In this document: positions 14,535-23,299 of the stretch, in pieces
Numbering within the stretch: position 1 is the first letter of the stretch
Layout: each line of letters opens with the position of its first letter
NCBI GenBank assembly: GCA_017456885.1
Contig: JAFTIM010000002.1
Coordinates: 62,001-126,000 of the forward strand
Length of the DNA stretch: 64,000 nt
Reading direction: 5' to 3'
From: Paludibacteraceae bacterium
GTDB lineage: Bacteria > Bacteroidota > Bacteroidia > Bacteroidales > Paludibacteraceae
The notes under the pieces: model-generated
Database searches by the model: none
What the model was told of the DNA's origin: nothing
Seen by the model: only the letters and a program-made list of their open reading frames with translations
Translations under genes and position numbers: made by a program

Positions 14535-15674
14535 CTAAAACGTCGGGGCATTTTCATTTATATGCTTAATCAAATTCGGATCGGCGTGATTGGCGTAGCG
14601 TGTGGTAATGCTCAAATCGTGATGATCGGCGTGCTGCATTACGGTAAGCGTATCGACACCGTTTTTCAAAAGTGTGTTTATTCCAGTATCTCGCAGACTG
14701 TACAGTTGCATCTCGTCCGGAAGATTTAACGCTTTACGCATTTTGTCCCAATCTTTCCGGAAGCGCGCTTTTGATATGGGGACAGAAGATGGAACATAAC
14801 CATTACCAAGGATATAATCGTTTAGTTTTGCCTTGGCAAATTCAGGAGCTGAAAACAATGCTACTAACTCATCGGAAAGCGACGCATAACGTGCATTATG
14901 CGTTTTGGCTACTTCAGGACGAACCAGGATATACTTTTCTTGCAAATTCAAATCTTTAATTCGTAGCTCCGAAATTTCCTTTGGACGTATCAGCGAATTA
15001 AATACCAATTGCAGCACAATTAAATAATTCGGATTGTTGGCCAAACACCACTCACGTATCTCTTTGCGTGTGTTCTCCGGTATCAGTATCCGCCGTTTCT
15101 GATCCGTTCGTTTCGTTTTGAAATTTGCAAACGGATTTTCTTTAGCGTAGCATTTTTCAACGAGCCACGAGAAAAACGCCCGGCATTGCTTCAGTTGGTT
15201 GTTGTAGGTTCTGGCCACAATCTTTTTTTTATAAAAGTCGTCCAAATATTGAACGGCATAAACACGCGAAAAATTCCCACTCCTGACCGTTGGAGCGTTC
15301 TCTTTAATCCAATTACCGAACACCTTACAAAACGATTTATAATTTAAGAGAGAGGCCTTTCGGAGCTCTTTTTCCTTATCCTCCAAATATTCGTCTAAAA
15401 GCAAAAGCAAAGGCGTATAAAAACGACTATTCGACGACTCGAGGAACGGCGACCAACCACCCGCAAGTTTTGTGTTTAGTTCCTGAACCAGCATTAAAGC
15501 CTGAGCCTTAAATTCAGGAACTGTACGATAACGTTTTTTTAGTCGGTTTATCTTAACAATCTGACGGCGGAGCTCGTTTGTAGTTCCGTCGATTGCGTAG
15601 TACTCAATATAATAACCTATTGATTTTGCGGAGTATTTTAGAACCGCAGGATAATATTGTAGAAGTTTGGGCAT
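14535..15674 (-). CDS. int: Tyrosine recombinase (phage integrase)
   Basis: The 379-aa product has an N-terminal arm-binding part, a SAM-like core-binding domain (about 85-180) and a catalytic domain with Arg230 (NSLIRPKEIS), Arg328 (LYSLRDTGIN), His351 (QHADHHDL) and nucleophile Tyr360 (TTRYANH). The usual His of the HxxR box is Tyr here, a common variant. It is transcribed away from tRNA-Thr, whose 3' end lies 110 bases upstream, which points to that tRNA as the attachment site. It integrates and excises the element. Confidence 0.92.
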   Translation of the reverse strand: MPKLLQYYPAVLKYSAKSIGYYIEYYAIDGTTNELRRQIVKINRLKKRYRTVPEFKAQALMLVQELNTKLAGGWSPFLESSNSRFYTPLLLLLDEYLEDKEKELRKASLLNYKSFCKVFGNWIKENAPTVRSGNFSRVYAVQYLDDFYKKKIVARTYNNQLKQCRAFFSWLVEKCYAKENPFANFKTKRTDQKRRILIPENTRKEIREWCLANNPNYLIVLQLVFNSLIRPKEISELRIKDLNLQEKYILVRPEVAKTHNARYASLSDELVALFSAPEFAKAKLNDYILGNGYVPSSVPISKARFRKDWDKMRKALNLPDEMQLYSLRDTGINTLLKNGVDTLTVMQHADHHDLSITTRYANHADPNLIKHINENAPTF

Positions 15675-15680
15675 TTTTTT

Positions 15681-15716
15681 TTTACACTGACAAACTGAAG
15701 CTTCAGTGTAAAAAAA
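15681..15716. repeat. Dyad between integrase start and tRNA-Thr
   Basis: TTTACACTGA (15681-15690) and TTCAGTGTAAA (15702-15712) form an inverted repeat around a centre that is itself palindromic (ACTGAAGCTTCAGT). T runs lie outside on the wrong side for a terminator on either strand. It could be an operator for int or arm-type recombinase sites beside attR. Confidence 0.55.
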
Positions 15717-15783
15717 TCTTGTTTCGCTTTTGTTTCGATTTATTTTCTATTTTTGCTCGAAACCCCCGTATTTATCGGGATTG

Positions 15784-15856
<73 letters not shown>

Positions 15857-15866
15857 AAAACCGATG

Positions 15867-15898
15867 CAAAAATAAGTGTTTTTATTTTCTTTTGCAAA
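15867..15898 (-). promoter_or_regulatory. tRNA-Thr promoter
   Basis: On the minus strand TTTG, a 20-base spacer and TATTTTTG match the Bacteroidota consensus exactly, 10 bases before the tRNA 5' end. Confidence 0.8.
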
Positions 15899-15918
15899 AA
15901 GAGAAACGATTTTTATAG

Positions 15919-17127
15919 TTAATCGTCATTTCTACCGTTGCGTTTTTGTACGTTGTGGTAGATTTTCATCTGATTGCCGAGAATTTTCGTAAATCCCTTT
16001 ACATCGTCGGCTGTCCATGCGTTGTTTATTTCGCCATATTCTCCGAAATCGGTTTTCATCAGGTCGAAATCGCTCTCCACACCCACCAACGTATAAGTGT
16101 AAGGGCGCAGTTTGATGATGACCGTCCCCGTTACGTTGCGTTGCGAATTTTCAAGAAATTTCTCAATATCACGCATCACAGGTTCAAGATATTGAGCCTC
16201 GTGCAGAAACATACCGTACCAAGTGCCGAGTTGGTCTTTCCAGTATTGTTGCCATTTGGTAAGCGTATGTTTTTCGAGCATTCGGTGGGCATTGATAATA
16301 AGCAGAGCTCCCGCCGCCTCGAATCCGACACGCCCCTTGATACCGATAATCGTATCGCCAATGTGCATATCGCGACCAATACCAAAAGCAGAACCCAAAG
16401 CTTCCACTTTGTTGATTGCCGCAATTTTATCGACAAAGCGTTCTCCATTTACAGCCACAATCTCACCCTTTTCAAACGAAATGGTCAACTCCTCCTCCTC
16501 GTGTTTCTGTACCTGCTTCGGATAGGCATATTCGGGCAGGGTTTGATTCGACTTCAAAGTCTCCTTACCGCCTATCGAAGTTCCCCAAAGACCGGCATTG
16601 ATGCTGTACTCCATTTTTTTGAAATCAGCCTCAAAACCATGATTTCTCAAATAATTGATTTCGTAGTCGCGGGTAAGTACCATGTCACGCGTAGGAGTAA
16701 GGATTTTTATTTCGGGAGCCAAAATTTCAAATGTCAAATCGAAACGCACTTGGTCGTTGCCTGCACCCGTACTTCCGTGCGCCACATAATCGGCACCGAT
16801 TTCCTTGGCACATTTGATGATGGCCATGGCTTGAAAAATACGCTCCGAACTTACCGAAATAGGATAAGTGCCGTTGCGAAGCACATTGCCAAACACCATA
16901 TATTTAATGCTCTTTTCGTAATACTCGTTGGTAACATCGAGCGTAAAATGTTTTACAGCCCCAAGTTGATAGGCACGCTCTTCTATTTTTTTCAACTCTT
17001 CGGCACCAAATCCGCCGGTATTGGCTATGGCCGTATAAACATCATAACCCTTTTCTTCCGATAAATATTTTACGCAAAACGAAGTATCCAAACCTCCGCT
17101 AAATGCCAATAAAACTTTTTCCTTCAT
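15919..17127 (-). CDS. argG: Argininosuccinate synthase
   Basis: The 402-aa enzyme joins citrulline and aspartate using ATP in arginine biosynthesis. The N-terminal PPi-loop AFSGGLDTSF (about 9-18) is intact, as are the HGSTGAGNDQVRF block (about 117-129) and a middle region with SINAGLWGTSIGG. Length matches the family. It is last in the argR-GNAT-argG operon, 15 bases after the acetyltransferase gene. argC and argD, which often follow argG in Bacteroidales, are absent; tRNA-Thr and the prophage lie downstream. Confidence 0.97.
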   Translation of the reverse strand: MKEKVLLAFSGGLDTSFCVKYLSEEKGYDVYTAIANTGGFGAEELKKIEERAYQLGAVKHFTLDVTNEYYEKSIKYMVFGNVLRNGTYPISVSSERIFQAMAIIKCAKEIGADYVAHGSTGAGNDQVRFDLTFEILAPEIKILTPTRDMVLTRDYEINYLRNHGFEADFKKMEYSINAGLWGTSIGGKETLKSNQTLPEYAYPKQVQKHEEEELTISFEKGEIVAVNGERFVDKIAAINKVEALGSAFGIGRDMHIGDTIIGIKGRVGFEAAGALLIINAHRMLEKHTLTKWQQYWKDQLGTWYGMFLHEAQYLEPVMRDIEKFLENSQRNVTGTVIIKLRPYTYTLVGVESDFDLMKTDFGEYGEINNAWTADDVKGFTKILGNQMKIYHNVQKRNGRNDD

Positions 17128-17142
17128 CTCTTTTTTATCTTT

Positions 17143-17739
17143 TTACTTTCCGTTTTCTTTTTCCAATTCTTCATTGCAATGGTGCAAACGCTCACAACGT
17201 TTGTCGTTGGGGTCGAACAGCATAGCCGTGCAAATGCAGTAGCGCCGACCCGTACGATGCAGCACATCGACATTGACACAACCCTCGCAGCCTTTCCAAA
17301 ACTCATCGTCGTCGGTCAAATCGGCAAATGTTACGGGAATATAGCCCAACTCCGTGTTGATTTTCATCACGGCAGCTCCCGAAGTCAAGCCGAAAAGTTT
17401 GGCATTGGGGAAGCGTTTCCGCGACAAATCGAACGAGAAACGCTTGATGCGACTTGCCAGCCCTCGGCCGCGGTATTTCGGATTCACTATCAAGCCCGAA
17501 TTTGCAACATACTTTTTGTCGCTCCAACTTTCGATATAGCAGAAACCCGCAAATTCGTCGTTGCACAATGCAATAATAGCCTTGCCTTCTTTCATTTTTT
17601 GCAATACATATTCGTGCGTACGTTTGGCAATGCCCGTACCACGCACTTTCGACGAATCTTCGATGGTTTTCAGTATATTATCAATGTATTTTTCGTGGCT
17701 CGAATCAGCCACCATAATCTCAATCTGCCCCTCTTCCAT
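17143..17739 (-). CDS. GNAT acetyltransferase of the arginine cluster
   Basis: The 198-aa product has the GNAT acetyl-CoA site NPKYRGRGLASRIKRFSFDL (motif A R/Q-x-x-G-x-G/A) and an upstream FAGFCYIESW strand. The C-terminal part is Cys-rich (CEGCVN, RYCICTAM), unusual for GNATs and perhaps metal-binding. Its place between argR and argG suggests a role in arginine biosynthesis, possibly glutamate or related N-acetylation, but the substrate is not shown by sequence. Confidence 0.85.
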   Translation of the reverse strand: MEEGQIEIMVADSSHEKYIDNILKTIEDSSKVRGTGIAKRTHEYVLQKMKEGKAIIALCNDEFAGFCYIESWSDKKYVANSGLIVNPKYRGRGLASRIKRFSFDLSRKRFPNAKLFGLTSGAAVMKINTELGYIPVTFADLTDDDEFWKGCEGCVNVDVLHRTGRRYCICTAMLFDPNDKRCERLHHCNEELEKENGK

Positions 17740-17743
17740 CTCT

Positions 17744-18247
17744 TTACAACGAATAAACCAAATCGGGAATCACTTGCATCAATTTTCGTACAAAATCTTC
17801 CCTTACAAGTTGCTCTTTCAACACTATCATCACCGTATCGTCGCCCGCAATAGTACCCAACACTTCCAACTCGGGACAAGCGTCGATATTTGCAGCAATC
17901 ACACTTGCATACCCCGGTCGTGTATGTAATACGGCTATATTTTGCGAAAATACGAGCGACACGCCTCCCTCCAAATGTGCATCATTGTATCGAGGTGCTT
18001 TCACGTCTAAATTTCGATGCAGGCGATAGCAATATCGCCCCTCGCTGTTTGGCATCTTTGCAATTTTCAGCTCCTTCAAATCGCGCGACAGCGTTGCCTG
18101 CGTTGCCATAAATCCATTTGCAAGCAACAACTGCAACAATTCATCTTGCAATTCTATTTCGTGCGAAGCCACCGTTTGCTTTATAAAGTCAAGTCGTAGT
18201 AATTTCTTTTTCACTTTTTTTGAATATTTATCAATAAACGGCTGCAA
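17744..18247 (-). CDS. argR: Arginine repressor
   Basis: The product has an N-terminal winged HTH with the ATQATLSRDLKELKIAK signature of ArgR, and a C-terminal arginine-binding/hexamerisation domain containing TIAGDDTVMIV. It represses arginine genes when arginine is bound and here heads the operon with the acetyltransferase and argG (4-base gap). The ATG gives 167 aa; an in-frame GTG at 18214 would give the more usual 156 aa and may be the true start. Confidence 0.92.
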   Translation of the reverse strand: MQPFIDKYSKKVKKKLLRLDFIKQTVASHEIELQDELLQLLLANGFMATQATLSRDLKELKIAKMPNSEGRYCYRLHRNLDVKAPRYNDAHLEGGVSLVFSQNIAVLHTRPGYASVIAANIDACPELEVLGTIAGDDTVMIVLKEQLVREDFVRKLMQVIPDLVYSL

Positions 18248-18292
18248 AAATAGTCATTTTTTGAATATTATTCCAAACAAATGAAATTTTTA

Positions 18293-18328
18293 ATAAAAAA
18301 AATAGGGTTACAAATTTGTAACCCTATT
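18293..18328 (-). terminator. Terminator of the lipoprotein gene
   Basis: A perfect palindrome with 14-base arms (AATAGGGTTACAAA and its complement, 18301-18328) is followed on the minus strand by eight T. It ends the gene at 18333 and separates it from argR. Confidence 0.85.
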
Positions 18329-18332
18329 GGAA

Positions 18333-18803
18333 TTATTTACGTTCTAACGTCAATGTAATAGAACGTTTTTTTATCGTATCATCTTCTTGATAAACAGTCT
18401 GATCATGTCTTATCCTCATACTCTTTTCTTTAAAAGATTCTATTTCAAAAACTAAATTTTCATTTTCCAATGTTGAATCTTTAAAAATCAGTTGCTTTGT
18501 AGTAGAGCTATAAATCCATTCATCGTGATTTCCCATAATCTCTTCCCAATTCATAATCAGTACTCCTTCTGGGCAAATTGTCAAAGATATACCATATATG
18601 TATGACATATCTTCATCCGGATATTCAGAATCTTTCCAGCCTACCAAGACCCATTCTCCCTCCAAGTTGTCGGCAGTAACAGCAATTTCATCTGCCGCAT
18701 CCTTTGTCGGGTCGTTGGGAGTGTCATTATTTTTCTTATCGCAACTAAATGTCAGCATACTTACAGCCAACAACAATACACATGTTTTAATATAACTTTT
18801 CAT
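18333..18803 (-). CDS. Lipocalin-like secreted lipoprotein
   Basis: The 156-aa precursor has a signal peptide ending in lipobox LTFSC (Cys21), then an Asp/Asn-rich linker. The mature part opens NLEGEWVLVGWK and ends ITLTLERK, a pattern of small calycin/lipocalin-like lipoproteins common in Bacteroidales. Function is unknown. It is monocistronic, with its own terminator. Confidence 0.75.
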   Translation of the reverse strand: MKSYIKTCVLLLAVSMLTFSCDKKNNDTPNDPTKDAADEIAVTADNLEGEWVLVGWKDSEYPDEDMSYIYGISLTICPEGVLIMNWEEIMGNHDEWIYSSTTKQLIFKDSTLENENLVFEIESFKEKSMRIRHDQTVYQEDDTIKKRSITLTLERK

Positions 18804-19153
18804 TTTGTATAAAATTTAAAAATATCCCCTACTCATTTCAGTCGGCATTTCGGGTTACTCCGTCGTACCTTTTTGTTTTAAGAAACATACGCACATAAAA
18901 AAGCCGCGGTACTTTGACTTCTTTCATTTGCTTATTGAGGTTCTCGACTACCTGACACCACAAACTAACAGAGTAAAGCCCACGGACAACCCGTGAGCGT
19001 CGCACTTTACTCTTTTGGTGATGTTCTTTTTGAAATTGTCGAGATTCCAATAAGCCAAAAGAAAGCTAACGCTTTTTCTATAATTTTTCAAGATGTGCGT
19101 ATAAAATCACACCGTTTTTTACTTCATAGGCAAATCGTTTTGGGGTTATTATT
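18804..19153. other. 350-bp intergenic region with a strong hairpin
   Basis: I see no convincing gene. AGAGTAAAG (18970-18978) pairs with CTTTACTCT (19008-19016), enclosing a CACGG-ACAAC-CCGTG hairpin; a short T run follows on the plus strand. A 70-codon frame exists on the minus strand (18838-19050) but starts without ribosome-binding or promoter signals. A structured RNA or a dispersed repeat is possible. Confidence 0.35.
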
Positions 19154-20506
19154 TTATTTTGTCAATCCTAATTCGTTGATAAAAATCAATGCTATTGCCA
19201 CGGGAACAATATAACGCAGCAAAAAGAAATAGATGTTAAAGAGTGGCACAGACAATTTTCCGCCGTTACTCAACTCGTCGAGCGTCTCTTTTCGCGGATA
19301 AAACCAGCCCAAAAACACCGATATGAAAAGTCCGCCCACGGGCAACAATATTTTCGAGGACAAATAGTCGAAAAAGTCGAACAGCGACATTCCGAACAAT
19401 TGCAAATCGCTCCAAACGCCCAACGAGAGCGAACTCAATGTGGCACAAAATACCAAAATGACTATCGACGAAAGCACCACTGTCCTACGTTTCAACTTAA
19501 ACTCTTCGGTTACATACGCCGTTATCACCTCCAAAAGCGAAATGGTAGAAGTAAGCGCCGCCACTGCCAACAACAAAAAGAAAAGCACAGCCCAAACATA
19601 CCCTCCGGGTATTTGCGTAAACACATTCGGCAAGGTAATGAATACAAGTTCCGGCCCCTGTGCGGGATTGATTTCCAACGAAAACACCGCAGGAAATATA
19701 GCCACCGCTGCCAATACAGACACCAACGTATCCAATGCGGTTACCTCAAAAGCCGTATGTACCAGATTATTCTTCTTACTCACATACGACCCGTAAGTAA
19801 TCAAGCAACTCATGCCCACGCTCAGTGAGAAAAACGCCTGTCCCAACGCACTCAACACGACCGACGAGTTGATTTTCGTAAAATCGGGCTTAAACAAAAA
19901 TTTCAGCCCCTCGTTTGCATTGGGCAAGGTAAGCGAACGAACACACAAAATCAAAATGATAAGAAACAATACGGGCATCAGTATTTTTGAAATATTCTCA
20001 ATGCCTTTTTGCACTCCGGCAAGCACCACGGCCGAAGTCAGAAAAACAAAAACAACCGTCCACAACAACGGGCGAAAAGCATCGGTGCTGAAATCGGTAA
20101 ACGCCTGCGACAAATCGTTCGGGGTTTGCCCTTCGAAACGATTGACCAATGCCTGAAACACATATTCCAAACTCCACCCCGCAACTACAAAATAAAAACT
20201 CAAAATGACAAATGCCGTAATCACACCAAGCAAACCCACCAGCGACCAATGGCTGCCGGGTTTCAACACGCGAAACGCCCCCGAAGCGTTGGTTTGCGAG
20301 CGTCGTCCGATGACAAGCTCCGACAGCATTACGGGCATTCCGAGCAAAAAAACAAACAACAAATAGACCAACAGAAACGCAAATCCACCGTTTGAACCGA
20401 GTTCGTAGGGGAAACGCCAAATGTTACCCAACCCGACAGCCGAGCCTGCAGCAGCAACCACTACCGCAAACTTACTCGAAAATTGTGCTCTGCCGTTATT
20501 GTTCAT
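19154..20506 (-). CDS. Sodium-dependent neurotransmitter-type symporter (NSS/SNF family)
   Basis: The 450-aa inner-membrane protein has the family's first-helix signature AAAGSAVGLGNIWRFPYELGSN-like stretch at about 14-36 and eleven or so hydrophobic helices. NSS proteins couple Na+ entry to uptake of amino acids or amines (LeuT, Tyt1, MhsT). The substrate cannot be read here. Its start overlaps the stop of the upstream conserved gene by 11 bases, so the two are co-transcribed. Confidence 0.92.
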   Translation of the reverse strand: MNNNGRAQFSSKFAVVVAAAGSAVGLGNIWRFPYELGSNGGFAFLLVYLLFVFLLGMPVMLSELVIGRRSQTNASGAFRVLKPGSHWSLVGLLGVITAFVILSFYFVVAGWSLEYVFQALVNRFEGQTPNDLSQAFTDFSTDAFRPLLWTVVFVFLTSAVVLAGVQKGIENISKILMPVLFLIILILCVRSLTLPNANEGLKFLFKPDFTKINSSVVLSALGQAFFSLSVGMSCLITYGSYVSKKNNLVHTAFEVTALDTLVSVLAAVAIFPAVFSLEINPAQGPELVFITLPNVFTQIPGGYVWAVLFFLLLAVAALTSTISLLEVITAYVTEEFKLKRRTVVLSSIVILVFCATLSSLSLGVWSDLQLFGMSLFDFFDYLSSKILLPVGGLFISVFLGWFYPRKETLDELSNGGKLSVPLFNIYFFLLRYIVPVAIALIFINELGLTK

Positions 20507-21209
20507 CTTCCGTAACTATTTGCTCGCCTCGGCGATAATAATACACCACCCCATAACGCTCACACGCTTTCAAACGCTTGTACGGCGAAGGCTCGGCAGC
20601 AAATGCGGCCTCCACTTGATTCCAAATATCGAGAATGATTTTATCCACCTCGGCACGCATCGACGCCACATTATCCTGATTGCGCGAGGTACTCTCCTGA
20701 AACAATTTTTGATTGTTTTTGTATTCTTTGAAAATATCGTAATGCACTTTCACTTTTACGATTGTCGGATTGTAGATAGGGATACCGCCATTACGGGTAC
20801 GCTCATTTTCGCCGTCAATAATATTTTTCCCCCACTCCATCAGAGCCGCTTCCGAAGTCAAATCGGGAACAGTGTAATCGTCCGGCTGCAGTTTATAAAA
20901 ACGTTTATTCTCTTTCTTGATTTCACCACGTATCACCGCCAAATTCAACACCTGAATAAAATGCGAGATATACAACCGCACGTTTTTTATTATCTGTTGG
21001 TACTTTTTATTGGCAATCACCTGACTTTCAAACGTTTGATTGTATTGCGACACGATATTTTCAAACACACCGAGAATGGTTTTTGCCTCATGCAACGATT
21101 TATACGAAACAGGAGCCGCATTAAGCGGTTGCTTCTCCGCCTCGTCAACTACCGTTTTCAAGGCTTTCAAACGGGCTTTATCTGTATTTGGCAAGCGACG
21201 ATAGGGCAT
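20496..21209 (-). CDS. Conserved Bacteroidota protein of unknown function
   Basis: The 237-aa protein starts MPYRRLPNTDKARLKALK and is helical and soluble, with no signal peptide. I recognise the opening and the ARLYISHFIQVLNLA-type middle as belonging to a family widespread in Bacteroides and relatives, without an assigned role. It ends inside the transporter start. The composition (long helices, many charged residues) suggests a cytoplasmic structural or scaffold protein. Confidence 0.75.
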   Translation of the reverse strand: MPYRRLPNTDKARLKALKTVVDEAEKQPLNAAPVSYKSLHEAKTILGVFENIVSQYNQTFESQVIANKKYQQIIKNVRLYISHFIQVLNLAVIRGEIKKENKRFYKLQPDDYTVPDLTSEAALMEWGKNIIDGENERTRNGGIPIYNPTIVKVKVHYDIFKEYKNNQKLFQESTSRNQDNVASMRAEVDKIILDIWNQVEAAFAAEPSPYKRLKACERYGVVYYYRRGEQIVTEDEQ

Positions 21210-21254
21210 GTTTTTTATTTCTATGCGAACAAAGGTATAGAAAATTATCGTAAT

Positions 21255-22223
21255 TTACTCTTCGCGTGTCATCAATTTAGCGGTCAAATGCTTAAGCGTT
21301 TCCAACCTGTCTTTGTTCACCGTCAGCTTATCGAGGCAGGCAAGAGCCTTGCGATGATAAAAATCGATACGTTCGCGACACACCTCGTCGATGTGCAGTT
21401 TGGTATAAAGAGCTGTTACAGCGGCTACCTTTTCGGCACTCGGAACACTTGCCAGCCATTTGTCAAGCAACTCGGCATCATCGCCTTTTGCAGCCTCCAA
21501 AGCCGAAATCATCATATAGGTTTTTTTGTTGCACAAAATGTCGCCGCCAATCGCCTTTCCAAAAGTCTGTTCGTTGCCGTAAACGTCCAAATAGTCGTCT
21601 TGCAACTGGAATGCAAGCCCGAGATTGATGCCGAAATCGTACAACAAATCGGTATTTTCGAGAGAGGCTCCACCTATCAACGCCCCAATTTTCAACGACG
21701 AGGCCAACAAAACAGCCGTTTTCAAACGAATCATTTCTATGTATTCATCTTTCGTAACCATCGTCTGTTGCTCAAAGTTCATATCCATTTGTTGCCCTTC
21801 GCAAATCTCTATCGCCATTTTGGTAAACACGTCAAGCACCGATTTCAAATGGCGTTCGGGCACCATTGCCAACAAACGATACGCCTCTATCGACATGACA
21901 TCGCCCGAAAGAATTGCCGTATTTTCATTCCATTTTTCGTGCACAGTGGCACGCCCACGCCGCAGCGGTGCTTTGTCCATCACATCGTCGTGCAAAAGCG
22001 TGAAGTTGTGAAACACCTCCAATGCCAACGCCGCAGGCATCACCGTCTGCAAATCGGCATCGAACATGTCGGCTGCCATCAACGACAACGCCGGACGAAT
22101 ACGCTTACCGCCGAGTGCCAATGTGTACTCAATCGGAGCGTACAATTCGCGAGGCGAGCGTTCCAAATCGAGCGAATCGACAGCTCGACCAATCATTTGC
22201 AAAATTTCAGTCAACGGCTTCAT
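21255..22223 (-). CDS. Polyprenyl (isoprenyl) diphosphate synthase
   Basis: The 322-aa enzyme shows both Asp-rich motifs of trans-prenyltransferases: LLHDDVMD near residue 85 and QLQDDYLD near residue 212, plus GGKRIRP at the N-terminus. It condenses isopentenyl diphosphate onto allylic diphosphates, supplying quinone side chains or undecaprenyl precursors; chain length cannot be told reliably. It overlaps ddl by ATGA, so the pair is translationally coupled. Confidence 0.93.
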   Translation of the reverse strand: MKPLTEILQMIGRAVDSLDLERSPRELYAPIEYTLALGGKRIRPALSLMAADMFDADLQTVMPAALALEVFHNFTLLHDDVMDKAPLRRGRATVHEKWNENTAILSGDVMSIEAYRLLAMVPERHLKSVLDVFTKMAIEICEGQQMDMNFEQQTMVTKDEYIEMIRLKTAVLLASSLKIGALIGGASLENTDLLYDFGINLGLAFQLQDDYLDVYGNEQTFGKAIGGDILCNKKTYMMISALEAAKGDDAELLDKWLASVPSAEKVAAVTALYTKLHIDEVCRERIDFYHRKALACLDKLTVNKDRLETLKHLTAKLMTREE

Positions 22224-23197
22224 AAAAGTTCGTTTTCGATAATATCGCTCATCACATCGCGAATATCAAGCCCTGCCGCACGCACCTGTTGCGGTATAAA
22301 GCTCGTGGCCGTCATGCCGGGAGTGGTATTCACCTCCAGCAGGTTTATTTTACCCGAAGGCTCAATGATATAATCAACCCGAATGATGCCTTTGGCATTG
22401 AGAGCCGAATATATCTTGCGGGTTTCGTTCTGCACATTCCGCGTCCATTCCTCGGACAAACGGGCAGGCGTTATCTCCTCCACCTGACCGTTGTATTTGG
22501 CATCGTAGTCGAAAAATTCGTTTGCGGTTACCACCTCCGTAATCGGGAATACCACCTCTTTTGCGCGTGTACGATACATACCGCAAGTTACTTCGGTACC
22601 CGTCATCAGTGCTTCCACCATCACCTCTTTGCCCTCGGCAAACGCTTTTTCGATAGCCAACGGCATCTCTTCCAAGGTTTTCACTTTGGTTACGCCAAAG
22701 CTACTGCCTCCGTCGCAAGGTTTCACAAAACAAGGCAACCCGACTTTTTCGGCGATGAGTTTTTCGTCTATTTTATCGCCACGATGCAACCACACCGACT
22801 CCGCCACATTTACGCCGAACGACTTCAAATACCGATTACACGGATATTTGTCGAACGTGAGCGACGCAGCCAACACGCCACAACACGAATAAGGCAATCC
22901 TATTAAATCGAAATAGCCTTGCAAAATGCCATTCTCGCCCGGAGTGCCGTGTATGGTGATATAGGCAAAGTCGAACTTCACCTTTTCGCCATCAAGCATA
23001 AACGAAAAATCGTTTCTGTCGATAGGGGCTTTCTCGCCCGAGGGCAACTCCACCTGCCACGTTTTGCCCACAACGGTTACAATGTATTTGGTATATTTCT
23101 CGCTCGGAATAAATTCATTCAAGCCGGCGGCGCTACGCAACGACACTTGCCACTCCGACGAGTCGCCTCCTGCCACGATTGCTATTATTGGTTTCAT
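22220..23197 (-). CDS. ddl: D-alanine-D-alanine ligase
   Basis: The 325-aa ATP-grasp enzyme makes the D-Ala-D-Ala end of peptidoglycan precursors. Seen are the N-terminal MKPIIAIVAGGDSSEW, an ATP-binding KPCDGGSSFGVTKV loop, and the C-terminal LLEVNTTPGMTATSFIP metal and substrate block. I start it at 23197 because the family begins at this Met; an upstream in-frame extension has no support. The bound peptide in ATP-grasp order is complete. Confidence 0.95.
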   Translation of the reverse strand: MKPIIAIVAGGDSSEWQVSLRSAAGLNEFIPSEKYTKYIVTVVGKTWQVELPSGEKAPIDRNDFSFMLDGEKVKFDFAYITIHGTPGENGILQGYFDLIGLPYSCCGVLAASLTFDKYPCNRYLKSFGVNVAESVWLHRGDKIDEKLIAEKVGLPCFVKPCDGGSSFGVTKVKTLEEMPLAIEKAFAEGKEVMVEALMTGTEVTCGMYRTRAKEVVFPITEVVTANEFFDYDAKYNGQVEEITPARLSEEWTRNVQNETRKIYSALNAKGIIRVDYIIEPSGKINLLEVNTTPGMTATSFIPQQVRAAGLDIRDVMSDIIENELL

Positions 23198-23299
23198 ACG
23201 CTGTTGTTTATTTTTTTGCAAAATTAACAAATCTTTCGGCTCGCCCTACACAAACTCCAAAACAGAAAACAGAATATCGTATGCTTCAAAAGCATACAA

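Noticed and set aside
15946-17064. 372-codon frame opposite argG
   Set aside because: It lies entirely antisense to a complete argG and has no recognisable domain.
20421-22373. 650-codon open frame on the plus strand
   Set aside because: It is antisense to the conserved protein at 20496 and the polyprenyl synthase at 21255, both of which have clear families, and its product has biased composition (His, Phe, Arg) typical of a shadow frame.
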